From contig NC_077243.1 in NCBI RefSeq assembly GCF_947179165.1, positions 34,794,001-34,858,000 of the forward strand: a DNA stretch of 64,000 nucleotides, given 5' to 3'. Within the stretch, counting starts at the first letter, position 1. Each line of letters opens with the position of its first letter. The position numbers and the translations under genes were made by a program. Origin of the DNA: Solanum dulcamara (taxonomy: Eukaryota; Streptophyta; Magnoliopsida; Solanales; Solanaceae). Positions 47,958 to 59,728 of the stretch are shown here, piece after piece. The notes beneath the pieces were generated by a model that saw only the letters and a program-made list of their open reading frames with translations, was not told the DNA's origin and made no database searches.

Positions 47958-47992
47958 TCTTTCCCCCTTTAGAACATTCGTCCTTGAATGTT
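47958..47992 (-). other. Polypurine tract and adjacent hairpin
   Basis: Minus strand AAAGGGGGAAAGA (47958-47970) abuts the 3' LTR. Next to it, 47973-47992 forms AACATTCG / TGAATGTT around TCCT. The stem and loop are the same as at 33949-33968, with one compensatory pair change and one mismatch. Confidence 0.8.
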
Positions 47993-49346
47993 CAACTGAC
48001 CTTATTGTTGTTCTTTTTTTCATGCCCATTCCTTCTCCCGTACTCCATTCTCCTTATACTCGAACTCCTAGGTCTTACACGAGTCCTCATCCATGTTATG
48101 GGTTTCCTTTTCTGGTACTTGATAATATTGTGATCCCTCTTTGGCCTAATATAATATGGTCTCGCGCTTTGACGGTGATTTTTCTCCGAAGTTTCACTTA
48201 CTGAGGGTTCCTTACTTTTCACCTCCTTCTAATACTTTGATCTCTTTATTTTCTATCCACTTACTTTCTTTATTTTCCAAATATCGTTCCACTAGAATTT
48301 TCAATCTTAACCTATAGTCAAATAATAGTAGCGTACGTTGCAACAATTGTACCCTTTATTCTTGGTGTCGCTCGATCTTCGGTACCCTTGTGTGATTAAT
48401 GCCTTCCTTACCGTGACACCAATTGCTGGAACTCACATGTTCACCGATACAATCGTATGTGGGACATCCTACACATTCATATGTACATGTATGTATTTAC
48501 TATCAACTAGCCCACAAAATACTTCCAAACGCTATTCGAGCATATTCTTATTCCAAAGCTGTGATGCACTTTCTGTCTCTTCACCAGCCTAGTCTACCTC
48601 ATCTTACACGGCCTCTTAAGGTTTCCAGCCATTCCATATAAACTCTAGTTTTTCCTTAGGTTACTCTAACCTCTCATTTGTCTCTTACATCTGAATATAT
48701 AGAATTCTTGCATCCTTTCCAGGGAGGTCACACATCCTAAAATTGCTCCCACCTAAGCACGTTTAACCTCGTAACTTTGATAGAATTTGGTGCATTAATG
48801 CCGATATAATCGCGTCCATTCCCTCGCATGACCATTATTACATTATCGGGAGCAAGTCAACGTCTTACAGGTTCCGAGACACTTTCTTAACACGTCCTTC
48901 TTTTACAATTACTAGTTTGCCCTTTTTGATCCTCAATCTTCACCTTTCGCTTTCGCGCATGACTATCTTTCGTCCTGGACTCCCAGATTCTCGAGGGTAG
49001 TGATCGCATCTTCATCGCCATGCCAAATCCATAACCTATCTGAAATAACGCATCTCACTTATTATTTATTTACAGTATTTCCTTCCTACTCTTCTTCATG
49101 TTAAGCATACCCAATCTGGCAGGATCTCCTCACCACGCCTACTATTCAAAATCTGTGCGTAGCAAACATCAACAGTACCTCACAGAACATACAGCTATAT
49201 GACACATTCCAGGCATCCAGTATTTCTAGTTTCAGGTAGCAAAGCAAATATATCCAGACTTACCTCTATAACTCGCCATATCGCTACTCACCTCCTTCTA
49301 TCGCGTATAAGGCTCATATAGGGAATCTCTTTTCCTATGACTTGAC
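47993..49346. other. Non-coding interior of the second element
   Basis: T/C-rich sequence with no frame above about 85 codons and no recognisable retrotransposon motif. Confidence 0.7.
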
Positions 49347-49502
49347 TCTATCGCACGATCTAGGATGGAAAGAAGGTCAACAATCCCTAGATACCCCACA
49401 ACCTCCTGCTTATAAATGTGTCTGGCTTCATATCCATAACAAGGACTCTACTGGACACGACTTTGTAGACAATCCTTAGACCAACCTGCTCTGATACAAT
49501 TT
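49347..49502 (-). other. Leader with tRNA-Met-type primer-binding site
   Basis: Minus strand TTGTATCAGAGC (49488-49499) differs by one base from TGGTATCAGAGC, three bases from the LTR. The following leader is alignable with 35420-35588. Confidence 0.8.
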
Positions 49503-52076
49503 TGTCATATCCCGATCTTAATAAGGTGTGATGGGCACCTGACCCCATGCTCGGAGCCGAGCGAACCCGCTACCTCATATTACATACTTAATCTCTTTAG
49601 ACTTGTACATCAAAAAGAAATGAAAAACATAGCTAAGCTTTGTGAATCTTGGTTTTCAAAATCCATTATCCCATAAAACTCATGACATACGATATAATAA
49701 CATATTGGCTAGTGATGCCGCTTATAAGCTGACACTCTATACCCACGACTCTGTCTGCAAAGTCTCTAACTTCGAATGAAACACCATAGCGCATATACTC
49801 TGACTCAGTAGCACTCTAGGATCAAGTGGAGTTGCTAACATCTTTTATAATAGCTTCTACTCGTCTGGGTGTACCTGCGCAGCATGGAACGTAGCTCCTG
49901 GAGAAAAGAGGGTCAGTACGAGTAATGTACCGTGTATGTAAGGCATGCAAATCAGCATAATAAAGAACGTAAGGTATAAACAACCATATCATAGAATCAT
50001 AGAACATATAGTGAGATAAGAGAGTATCCTGTACATATGAGTGCCTTTTAGGCCAGATTCCATGCATGCTAGTCTTTTTCTTTAAAAATATTTCTTTTTC
50101 ATATAATAGAAAATAGAACATGTCATATCGCCCATATATGTCCCGCATCCGGGCATCCTGCGTTCGGGATAAAAATTACGCAAACTGACCAGGTAACAAT
50201 GCGTCTATAGCGCAACATATGGCCCTTCCCCATATCCCCCATATACATATACATATAGACAGCATGCATGAGAGCCCAACGAAAGTCATGTATCTATCGG
50301 AGTGATAGAAGGTCGGTAACCTCCGATTGTATTATGGACTAACCATGGTCGCTTTGTCTCACCTGGAATGAACAATTGCTATAAGATGAGACTATTATTC
50401 AAAAATCAAGACCAGAGTCATATCAAGCACCTTTCAGACATGAAGCCGTTCTTATCATAGCCATCATAGACATATTCTCATCCTCGACATCATCAATGTC
50501 GTTGTAAAACATATCCATCATTATTGCCATAAAAGCTTGTAATACTGTAAACCTTTGTTTTGGGAAACTATAGACATTTTGGAAAACATTGACGGGTTAT
50601 AGGAAAAGTAGTCATTTCCTTGGGACCATTCACACCTAGCTTTTGAAAACAAAGAAAATATGGAAGCACTTATGAAACCATAACATCGGGATCATGCCTT
50701 GAAAGAAAAGGGTAAGCCTCACATACCTTGTCCGCTTTTTTAGTCAATCCCACTTAACTCTTGGCCTTCCTAAAAATTTATAACAATGTTAACTAATGCA
50801 AACATTAGTTGTAGATATCCAAGATTCTCATCCTAAACTAACATTTTGTCTATCGAAATTTCGGCAGGACTTCCCCTGTAAATACACCATCCCCGAGATT
50901 TCAACTCGGCCACAATATCAAAAACCATCATCCAACAACAACAAGCAGCACATATACCATTAAATCACTTCAATATTCCACAATACAACTTCAAACAACT
51001 AGCTCAAAATTTACGATACCAAAATAGAGTTTTTAACATTTATTTCGTAAATTATTTAACCATACTAAACAGGGGGTCGTGTGGCTGAAACCAGAAGTAC
51101 CCACACCCTTTTTAAAAAACTTTAAAGCCTTGCCAAATGCAACCCGACCAGATGCAACCACAGCACCACAACAACAACACACTACGCGACTTCGATTTAA
51201 CTACTACGACTTTTATTTAGTTGTTTCTAACGTCAAGCATCCTTGTATATTTTTTCCACTTCCCGCATAATTTAGTACATTTAACATACCCCATAACGAC
51301 CTCATAAACTTCAATTGAAAGAGAAAACCTTACCTTGCTCAAAATTTACCAAAACTTACCTCGGAAGCTCCCGTAGCACGGCTAAAATTTTGGGGCTGTT
51401 TGGTAATATTTTGGGCTTCTCCAAACCATAAATTTACATTAACAATACCTTCATAACATCATGGTATACCCTAGATAATTAATTCATAGAACGAAATCGA
51501 AAAACTTACCTCTTTTCTTCTCCAAATCTGTAGGTCTTTCTCTCTTTCTCTCTAGTTTCTTCTCTTTTTTCTTTCTCTAGAACTCTCTTGAATTAAAAAG
51601 ATGACCTATCATATATATATAGATTCCAACATTTATCCATATTTATAATTAAAGCCCTCAATTAACAATATAGACACATGACCCCCTTCTCTATTTTTCT
51701 AAAACTTTCTTTAAAAAAATAAAAATAAAGATGACTTAATTGTCTTGCCATGTACACTTTGATTCATATATATTCATCACATGGACATAAAAGTGTGCAC
51801 CCCTAAATGAATTTTCTTGAACACTTTGGTCTTTCAAGAACATTCTTGAACACTTTGTGAAATTCACGTTTTACCCCTAGCCTTCCACAATACTACCATA
51901 GGCCATTTTGCGAATTTTTCTTTTTGCCCTTTGCCTTTCCCAACTTTCTACACTATTAATGTTCATAAATAATATTCATAACCAATTTGTATATTAAAAT
52001 AAATTTTGGAAGATGGTCATTCCCTTCACTTTAGCTACTTTAAAATATCCAACTGTATAAAATATGAGATATAACA
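49503..52076 (-). repeat. 5' LTR of the second non-autonomous element
   Basis: TGTCATATCCCGATC...GAGATATAACA, collinear with 45372-47957. Short frames repeated between the two LTRs are not genes. Confidence 0.9.
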
Positions 52077-53079
52077 AAGATCAAACGCAATTGTTATGAT
52101 CAAGTGGAGAAGTATCATGCAAGATTTATGGTAAAATGATTCGCTTAGAAAGAAGGTATAGACTTAAATGAGATATTTTCTCCGGTGGTTTGACTCAAAA
52201 TAATTTGAGTGGTCCTGGCAATGTGTGCTACATTTGACTTGTATACTTGGAACAGTTAGATGTCAAAACTGCATTTCTTCATGGAGAGGTTGAAGAAGAA
52301 ATTTACATGCTCCAATTAGAAGGTTTTGAAGAATAGGGAAAAGAGAACTTAGTTTGCTAGTTGAACAAATCTCTATACGCTCTCAAACAAGCGCCGATGT
52401 GTTGTATAAGAGATTTGATTCCTTCATTATAAGTCTTGGATACAACAGACATAGTTCAGATCCTTGTGTTTATTACAAGAGATTTGGTGATGACGATTTT
52501 ATTATTTTGTTGTTGTATGTTGATGACATGTTGGCAGAAGGTCCCAACAAAGATCGTCTTACAAATTTAAAGGAACGTTTGACTAGGAAGATTGAAATGA
52601 AGGACTTGAGACCAGAAAAAAAGATTCTAGGAATTCAAATTCACCGAGACAGAAATAATAGAAAGATTTGGCTTTCAAAAGAGAACTACTTGAAGAAAAT
52701 CTTGCAACGCTTCAAGATGCAAGACTGTAAGTCAATTTCTACCCCACTTCCTATTAATTTTAAGTTATCTTCAAGTATGAGTCCTAGCAAAGCACAGAGG
52801 ATGGAGATGTCCCGAGTACCGTATGCATCAGCAGTGGGAAGTTTAATGTTCGCCATGGTATGTATAAGACCTGAAATTACACAAGCAGTAGGAGGGGTTA
52901 GTCGATACATAGCTAATCCTGGTAGAGAGCATTGGAATTCTATTAAGAGGATCCTGAGATATATTAAGCGTAACTCAGATGTTGCAATGTGTTATAGAGG
53001 ATCAGACTTTACTATTAAAGGTTATTTTAATTCAGATTATGCAGATGATTTTGATAAAATAAAGTCCACCACAGGTTAG
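52077..53079 (+). pseudogene. Copia reverse transcriptase, continued
   Basis: After a decayed start, QLDVKTAFLHGEVEEEIYML (motif A Asp kept) appears at about 52257-52316, followed by a stop in GFEE*GKEN. The open frame from 52354 contains DPCVYYKRFGDDDFIILLLY, VDDMLAEG (YVDD catalytic pair at about 52516-52527), ILGIQIHRDRNNRKIWLSKE, MSRVPYASAVGSLMFAMVCI and KRILRYIKRNSD. Typical plant copia RT; broken by the nested element, frameshifts and stops. Confidence 0.92.
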
Positions 53080-53455
53080 GTGTTAACTCTTGCTGGAGGA
53101 GCTGTAAGCTGGATTTCAAAATTGCAGTCTATCGTGGCTACATCTACGACGAAAGAAGAATATGTAGCATCTACATAAGCTAGCAAAGACGCAATATGGA
53201 TGCAGATTTTACTGGAGGAGCTCAGTCACAAACAAGAGAAGGTTGCTCTGTTTTGTGAAAGTCAGAGCCCTTTGCATCTTGCAAAGAATCCGACATTCCA
53301 TTTAAGGACAAAGCACATATGAGTTCAGTATCACTTTGTTCATGAGAAGGTGGAAGAAGCTAGTGTGGATATTCAGAAAATTCACACTAATTACAACCTA
53401 GCAGATATGTTTACGAAACCGATCAACACTAACAAGTTTATATGTTGTTGATCTT
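53080..53455 (+). pseudogene. Copia RNase H remnant
   Basis: VLTLAGGAVSWISKLQSIVA, TSTTKEEYVAST, a stop, DAIWMQILLEEL, then NPTFHLRTKHI, HFVHEKVEEASVDIQKIHTN and NLADMFTKPI, the standard end of copia polyproteins. Stops after STTG (53080) and in the centre. Confidence 0.88.
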
Positions 53456-53540
53456 CTATTAGCCTAGAAGAAACGTAGCATTGCAGTAATTGGGTAGAAA
53501 TGATGGTGTGAAGACTTAATTGATTATCAATTAAATTTTC

Positions 53541-53550
53541 AAGTGGGAGA
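53541..53550 (+). other. Copia polypurine tract
   Basis: AAGTGGGAGA, one base before the 3' LTR; this is the usual 'aagtgggaga' tract of plant copia elements. Confidence 0.9.
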
Positions 53551-53551
53551 A

Positions 53552-54043
53552 TGCAAGAAAGTCAAAAAGGAAGGTGCACATGCACAGTTCAAGAACAAAA
53601 CGCATATTTTACGCGTTTCAAAAGTTGTTGACTCCTTTAGCAACTTTTGACAAGAAAATGTGTATTTTACACAAAAATGCGTATTTCATGCATTTTCAGT
53701 CTCCTATAAATAGAGGACATCTTTCCCTCATTTAGATCATCCCACAAAAATACAATCCAAAACAGTAAGAATACAAAGAGAGTTATACACCAAGATAAAT
53801 ATTGTAGTCTTGAGTGTCCTCTTTAGTGAGTTATTCCTTTTACAAGAGAGAAGTGCTTATTGTTGTTTTTTCCTTGTATTTTAGAGAAGTGTACTCCCAT
53901 ATTATAATAGTAAAATCCTTCTACCCCGTGGTTTTTTCCTTTTATCTGTTTGAGGTGTTTCCATGTAAAATTTTCATGTCCAATTTATTTTCATTATTTA
54001 TTATCATATCAAACTTTAGTTGTGGTGTTTTCTCCCTCTAATA
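53552..54043 (+). repeat. Copia 3' LTR
   Basis: 492 bp, TGCAAGAAAG...CTCTAATA (CA end mutated to TA). Only one ACGCGT remains (53611-53616). The TATA box TATAAATA is intact at 53705-53712. Confidence 0.9.
53705..53712 (+). promoter_or_regulatory. TATA box of the Copia LTR
   Basis: TATAAATAGAGG context, about 150 bp into the LTR and downstream of the ACGCGT-rich segment. The position fits an LTR promoter. In the 5' LTR the same site reads AATAAATA. Confidence 0.6.
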
Positions 54044-54612
54044 GAAAGGACTAGCATTCTGAAAAATCATTTTAACGTAGATCTTGCTTCTACACGAAAT
54101 CTTCCTCTTTAGATTATAAACCGAAGAAGCAATATTTCTTATTTACAAAGAGAAACCTAATGGAATGTCTGCACACGTAAGAGTTGATGGAAATCATTCT
54201 GTTTCTTTGATAAAAAAAGAAGTATGACAAAGAGAGGTCTAACTAACCAACCGATTCATATATTTCGAGAAAATCAAACCTCACAATCAGAAAAATACTC
54301 ATTCACTTTAGATGTCATTGTTGACATGTCCTGCTTTGAAGGCGCAAAATTTAAAACGTAGTTATACTTGATCAACATGTTAATAATAAGTTATAGTGTG
54401 TCCAGTGTGATCTCGGAGATGCTTATTTTAGAAAAATTATAGACTCAAAATTAAAAGAAAAATTTTAATCCCAATCGTGTGTATAATCATCATGAATCGT
54501 CAAAAATATTTTATAGTATTTAAGCCCAAAAGTGTCCTAAAAAATATTCCCTATATAACATCTTATTAAATGCAAAAGTTTGACGAAAAGAATGTTAAAA
54601 TGCATGCAAACT

Positions 54613-54683
54613 AACAACAACAACAACAACCCAGTGAAATCCCACATCGTGGGGTCTGGGGAGGGTAGAGTGTACGCAGACCT
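54613..54683 (-). mobile_element. SINE 3' fragment (TS/SolS type)
   Basis: On the minus strand GGTCTGCGTACACTCTACCC, CTCCCCAGACCCCACGATGT, GGGATTTCACTGGG, then a (TTG)n tail: the familiar 3' region of Solanaceae tRNA-derived SINEs. The 5' part with the Pol III boxes is absent. Confidence 0.75.
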
Positions 54684-55151
54684 GACATGCCCGTACATGC
54701 CCGTATTGATAAATATTCATAGAGAATCCATCAAATAGTAAGAATATTACAATCCACCAAAATCACAGAAGGATTTATATTTAAACAAGATGTTACCAGA
54801 CAATCTTGACCATCGACATCGACCAAACAGGAAAAGATGACTGCATTAAGGAACAGTGCATCTCCAGAATCTGCAGGCTCACAACAACAACAATAACAAC
54901 AAAAAAGGACAGTAAGAAGATTCTCAAAGGCTGTCAGAGCACAGTACCAACTTGCAAATTTCTATGAGTTGATTCTAATCTCATGCAAAGCCTCGTGATG
55001 TTTTATTTTCCTTAATTTTAAATTATGTAAATTCTTGTTTTAAGTTGGCTATTTAGAGACTTATAATATTTTTGTTGCTCCGTCATCTTTTAAAAAACAA
55101 ACACTTCTTCACTCCCGTTATTTTCTTTTTTTCTGAACTGCTTTTTCCTTA

Positions 55152-55252
55152 TGCCGAGTGTCAATCGATACAATCTCACTAACTTTCAAGGTAGGTTTAA
55201 GATCTGCGTATACACTACCCTTCCAATACCCCACTTGTAGGATTGCACTAGA
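55152..55252 (+). mobile_element. Decayed SINE copy, plus orientation
   Basis: TGCCGAGTGTCAATCGATAC, AAGGTAGGTTTAAGATCTGC, ACACTACCCTTCCAATACCC and CACTTGTAGGATTGCACT follow the same SINE consensus (usually GCCGAGGGTCTATCGGAA...GGTAAGGTCTGCGTAC). It extends further 5' than the copy at 54613-54683 and is more diverged. Confidence 0.7.
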
Positions 55253-55425
55253 TATGTCTGAGACTACATTTTGACCAGCAAAAGACTGAAGTCAAGCTCA
55301 ACATAGAGTCAACGAAACCAATTCATCACTGCCTCAACTATATAGCCCTAATATGTATAATCAAGACAACACAACGCAATAAAAACAAAAGAATCCTAAC
55401 AATTTGTTGTGAACAGAAAGCTTAC

Positions 55426-55899
55426 CAAACTGAGATGCTTCTTTTGATTTCTCATCTTTTGGACCCGCCAGTGGATTGTTTTGCTAGTTCACTAACCATA
55501 TGAGTTCCAGCCACGAACTTTGGCGACGGTTCTTCTGAGTCGATTTCAACATCTAAATGTGCACTAGATGTTATTTGAAGCAGGGGGTTAGTTGCTTCCG
55601 GATAAGTCCTTTCCCTTTGTTTTCCTTTGCTAATGTCACTGCAGAAGCTGATCTTTTCACAACCTCTTGTTCCAAATATTTGAACAATGAAGTGTTGATC
55701 ATCCGGTAAATAGTGGAAAACCAAGAAGTCGCCCACTTCCAGATCATGTTCAGATGAAAATTTAGGCCATCCCTGCCGGATAGCAAGTGAACCATTATGG
55801 TTACACACCGTTTTCCTCCATCGCTGTCCAGTGAGTCCTCCAAATAAGTCTCCCAATCAGTAAGGTATGGAACCGATTGAGCAAACTTTGGAGGAAAAA
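55426..55899 (-). pseudogene. B3-domain (REM/VRN1-like) gene, first B3 exon, frameshifted
   Basis: On the minus strand a TTTTTTTCAG acceptor is followed by FPPKFAQSVPYLTDWETYLE. A one-base change near 55830 shifts to GLTGQRWRKTVCNHNGSLAI, RQGWPKFSSEHDLEVGDFLV and FHYLPDDQHFIVQIFGTRGC. This is a B3 DNA-binding domain of the REM group (PPKF..., W, GW.KF...H.L..GD.LVF). A linker follows, and near 55480 another frame change is needed to read DEKSKEASQF before a GTAAGC donor (55425-55420). B3/REM proteins are nuclear DNA-binding regulators. An exon encoding the N-terminus was not identified. With the disrupted exon at 40305-40641, this is probably one dead gene; sequencing errors are an alternative for individual frameshifts. 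Confidence 0.75.
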
Positions 55900-55980
55900 C
55901 TGAAAAAAATTTAATGAAATTAAAACTATAAACTACCACATATTGATACATAACTCACATGCTAAGCTAAAGCAACAAGC

Positions 55981-56238
55981 TTACGACCATATCCTTGGAA
56001 GTCTTTTGGGTTCTTGATGGTACAATTGTTTATAATACAAATTCCATAAACAGTTTTTCTTTCTAAATTCTACAAGCATGAAGAATTTCATCTTTGTGTG
56101 AACCTCTTTGAAAACTGGAAAGTGGCCTTTTAAAACTGGATTAGTGATCATGAGTCCTAAAGAGATCATAAAAGTAATAGAAATTAGAGATAACATGATT
56201 ATTTGGACATGAAGAGCAAGATGACACTTGCCAAACAT
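55981..56238 (-). other. Open stretch upstream of the B3 exon, unrecognised
   Basis: An 85-codon frame (MFGKCHLALHVQIIMLSLIS ...) on the same strand, 80 bp upstream of the B3 exon acceptor. Its end (KMKFFMLVEFRKKN) is faintly like the FFKV start of B3 proteins, but I cannot support it as exon 1. Confidence 0.2.
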
Positions 56239-56859
56239 TTACTTCGTTAAGAATTGTGTACTTATTTATTTCAGAAGTTGTAATTCATGTGCCCCCAGAC
56301 AACATTCGTACATCAGGGTTCCCAGGATACCATATAGACCTTATTTAAGGTATATACAAATGTAATTAGGAATATGTCCAAGGTTAACGGGTGACTCCCT
56401 AACCCCAATGTAAGTCCACCTCTATTAAACAATATATTCCTGCACACTTGACCATTTCAAAGTACTATGGACTCTAGGAACTCTCATCTCATTACTTGAA
56501 GAAAATACGTCTTCTTTCAAATATGACGATGTATTTCTATTTCATTAGAGTTGGCTATCCTAGCTGAGAAGAAACCTATAATTTTTTTTGAGTTCACTGC
56601 TTTTACGGAGCTAAAAAAGCAAGTAAGGATGAATTTTAATACCATAATTGTCTTCTGTGCATGGGGTTGCTTTAAATACGGTGTTTGAAAGGTTTTCTAT
56701 GGGAGAAAAAGAGAATGTTTTCCCTAAGCTTAGGTGTTGTAGCCTAGTTTCTTCATTGGAAAAGACTTAAGACTTTAGATTGAGTCCCTCAGATGTCTTC
56801 AGATTCTGGTGGAAAATGGTAGAAGTATGATCCAGAACCTAGTGGGTATGCTGAAAAGT
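56239..56859. other. Intergenic, nothing recognised
   Basis: AT-rich sequence between the B3 remnant and the next LTR element. It may contain the promoter of the B3 gene, but no motif can be assigned. Confidence 0.4.
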
Positions 56860-59728
56860 TTTAATGACCCTCTGGGTTATTTCTATATTAATGCATTCTT
56901 TTCATCATTTAGAACTTTCTTGTAGCGACCCCAAGATATTTATGAGTTGTTGGCACTGACAGTCCGGCCTCCTAGTCGTTCATTCAGTTTTTATGCAAGT
57001 TTCTGTGCTTTGGAGCTTTTGAAACTTGAATTATTGACTTCAGTCAAAACATCAGGTAAATGTGCATCTCCCAAGGCTTATGGGTTAATCCCGTGCCTCT
57101 TTGTGGAAATTGGCTAAAAACGGTGCTTGGATGTGGGATACACTTTTTGTCTAGACTACCTCGGTTTGAAGTTTCAAAATCGTTGTTGAGTCCGGAATGT
57201 CGAATTTGATGGGGTAGCATATGTCATTTGCATGCACGGGGTTTCGAACGAATCCCGATCACCCCGTTAGAGATTTTGGACTAGCCAAAACGAGCTGATG
57301 TGCACCAGCCGGTGCATGCATGAAATTCCCTACACGTTCACGGGCAATGCGCCATGTTCATGAAGGCTAGTGAACTTGGTCTCTGCATTTGCAGGGCCCA
57401 TGCCTCATTCATGAGGTTTTGGCCTTCTCTCCTTCGTGTTCGCAAGCCAGGCACCACGTTCGAGGAGCTCTGGGTGCCGACCCTCCACGTTCGTGGGCGC
57501 TTCTGGCAACGTTCACGAAGTTCAATTTTTTGTGGTCTTTTATTTAAAATACCAGATGCGATCAACTCTTCCTAGAACACTTCAGTTGGCAATATCTTGA
57601 GCTACAAAGGTCTAAATTGGGTGATTCAAAGCTTAGGTTGTTTAGAAATTGTGTGGCTACGCATGGAAGTGTTCGGGGAATTGTTGGGGATCACTCGTTT
57701 GAGGTAATTTCCACCCCAAAGGGGCTGCCAGCGCTCTTGTTCTTAGCTTTAATGGTGATTTTATGCATGTCTTGATTTTGGGATTTTCTGATCCCCAAAT
57801 TGTATCTCATTTTCGAATACAAGTTTTGAGAGGTAAATAGGACTTTTTAATTGAGTCAATTTTAGGATTCTTAGTGCGGATTCCACATTTTTGTTTTAGA
57901 CTCCAATTTTGGTACGTCTTCATTTAATGCGATTTTAGTGTATATACGGCCGTCTTGACATTGTATTTTTGATAATATAGCAACATTCGGAGGCCATACT
58001 AAGGGAAAAGCTCTAGAATTATGATGCGGAGCATGCGCGGTCTGCTATGAGGTAGGCTACAACTTAACATTTCTTAGATTGAGCTTGAATATGTAGATTT
58101 ATGTTGATTTGTGTGAATTTGGGGTGGGAACCTAATTTATCGTGCTTATTTTGTTGGAACTCATATTTTAGGCTATTCTATCAGGTTTTTGGGACTGAGA
58201 GTGTATTAGCTTTATTGTTTGAGATCATCCTTACCTTGTGGTGTGTTTGATATATGTTTATTGGTTGATATTGAGCATATTTGGCCTTAGTCTAGTCTTA
58301 GACTAGTGATTTCTATATACTTACATGGTCAGGAACCAATAGGCCTTAGTTTTGCTCTAACATCGTTTCAGATGGCTTAGCTCCCTGTAGACTGATATAG
58401 TAGACTTGATTTTGATAGTCTATGCCTTAGTTAGGCAGTAAACCAATGCTTGCGACCTATTATCCCTAGTCCCCTACTTATGTCGACTCTAGTTACTTAG
58501 TTCTTATTTTAGTGGCCACTCGTCGATTCGGGCTTGGAGTGATTTATTGAGGGCTATCAATTTGGGGTTCTCCCCTTGATGCTCATTTGGCCAATAATTC
58601 TAAATCTAGCCAACTCATCTTTTATTCTTGATTTAAGTCCCTAATTCACTCCTTTTGGTTATTGTTAAAGTCCCTACCTCAACTCGTTCACGTTGGTTAG
58701 AGTCCTTCTCTTATATTTTGCCTCGGTTAGAGTCCTTGGCATATCATTTGCTTTGGTTAGAGTCTTTGGTGTATCTTTCTCTTTTGTTAGAGTCCTTGGT
58801 GTATCTTTCACCTTGGTTAGAGTCCTTGGCGTATCTTCTGCCTTGGTTAGAGTCTTTGGCTTATTTTTTTCCTTGGTTAGAGTCTTTGGCTTATTCTTTT
58901 CCTTGGTTAGAGTCTTTGGCTACTATCTCTCTGCGATTAAAGTCCCTGGCATAAAGTTGACTATGTTCAATCCGTGAAAGGTCATGGTAATACTGGAAGT
59001 ATCCTCATATTTTCCTCGTGATTCTTGACTCTGCAGTGTACCTATCGGCGCTATGGGAGTCCGTTTGTGTTTTACTTAAACTTGTACATAAGTGTACCTT
59101 TTGGCAATATGGGGTCCAGTTAGGTTTAGCTAGTTGTTACTTACTTCCATTCTGTTCTTAGTACACTCGTGTGCATTACATTTTGCTTTCTGCTAGTTGA
59201 CTTTTATTGTTTTTAGATTCTAGTATTTCATATTACCTTTAATTTTCCTTCTCAGTCGGCCTATGATGTTTACTGAGTACCTATTATTTCAGTAGTCATA
59301 CTACAATCAAAATCTATTTTTGTGATGCAGGTCTGAGCGCCGGTTACCAGCATTGATATTGAGCCTATAGTTGTTGGATTTGGAGGCGAGGGTGAGCATA
59401 TGGAGTTCTGGACTTTACCTGTCTCCATCTGTATTTTGTCTGCTAGTCTTTTGTTTTTTGAGACAAGCCTTTGTAGTTTAGATTCACTTTTGGGACTTGT
59501 ACTCTTTTATTTAGCAGCTCTATTCTTATGACTTCCAGGTTCTAGGAGGGATATTATTATATATATTTTAGTTTTCTTCTGCTTTATCTCCTATTTTTGT
59601 ATTTAAACTTTTGCTTCCATTTTGTCTCTATCCAACACCCATTACTTATTATTTTTGGTTGTGGGATGGCTTACCTACTGGTGGGTTAAAGTAGGTGCCA
59701 TCATGACTCAAGAAATCAGGTTGTGACA
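56860..59728 (+). repeat. 5' LTR of the reduced Tekay element
   Basis: About 2.87 kb, start TTAATGACCC (TG lost), end GGTTGTGACA. CpG-rich array at 57340-57525 with seven CGTTCNNG-like cores; 30-bp minisatellite at 58668-58960. The final segment ('gtgggttaaagtaggtgcca') aligns with the 3' end of the LTR at 8162. Confidence 0.75.
58668..58960. repeat. 30-bp minisatellite, about ten copies
   Basis: Unit close to TTGGTTAGAGTCTTTGGCTT plus ATTCTTTTCC. The period is a multiple of three, so two frames stay open and encode decapeptide repeats (LPWLESLAYF-like and VRVFGLFFSL-like). There is no evidence that either is translated. Central and distal copies are most alike. Confidence 0.9.

Larger units (their letters stand above)
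45372..52076 (-). mobile_element. Second non-autonomous LTR element, nested in Copia RT
   Basis: 6705 bp with LTRs 45372-47957 (2586 bp) and 49503-52076 (2574 bp) and a 1545-bp interior. Duplication AAGAT, ends TGTCATA/ATAACA. The PBS at 49488-49499 and purine tract at 47958-47970 place it on the minus strand. No gag/pol coding was found. LTR divergence is visibly higher than in the 30700 element (several percent, including a 13-bp indel near 45709), so it is older than that element but younger than its Copia host. Confidence 0.93.
40801..54043 (+). mobile_element. Ty1/copia element with two nested insertions
   Basis: Plus strand. LTRs of 492 bp each (40801-41292 and 53552-54043), PBS 41294-41307, polypurine tract 53541-53550, perfect duplication GAAAG. 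Coding order gag, (deleted protease/IN start), integrase, RT, RNase H is that of Ty1/copia (IN before RT). Two foreign pieces interrupt it: 41749-44315 and 45372-52076. Without them the element is about 4 kb, short for Copia, because a deletion removed sequence between gag and IN. The LTRs differ at roughly a tenth of positions by eye, so this is an old insertion. It lies in the inferred intron of the B3 gene, in the opposite orientation. Confidence 0.92.
54049..55425. other. Inferred intron sequence of the B3 gene
   Basis: AT-rich, with two SINE copies and short (AAC)n stretches (54613-54630, 54881-54901). No further B3 exon was recognised here, although one between the two B3 modules cannot be excluded. 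Confidence 0.45.

Noticed and set aside
57338..57575. Overlapping 73- and 75-codon frames on both strands
   Set aside because: Caused by the GC-rich core array of the LTR, which has few stop codons.
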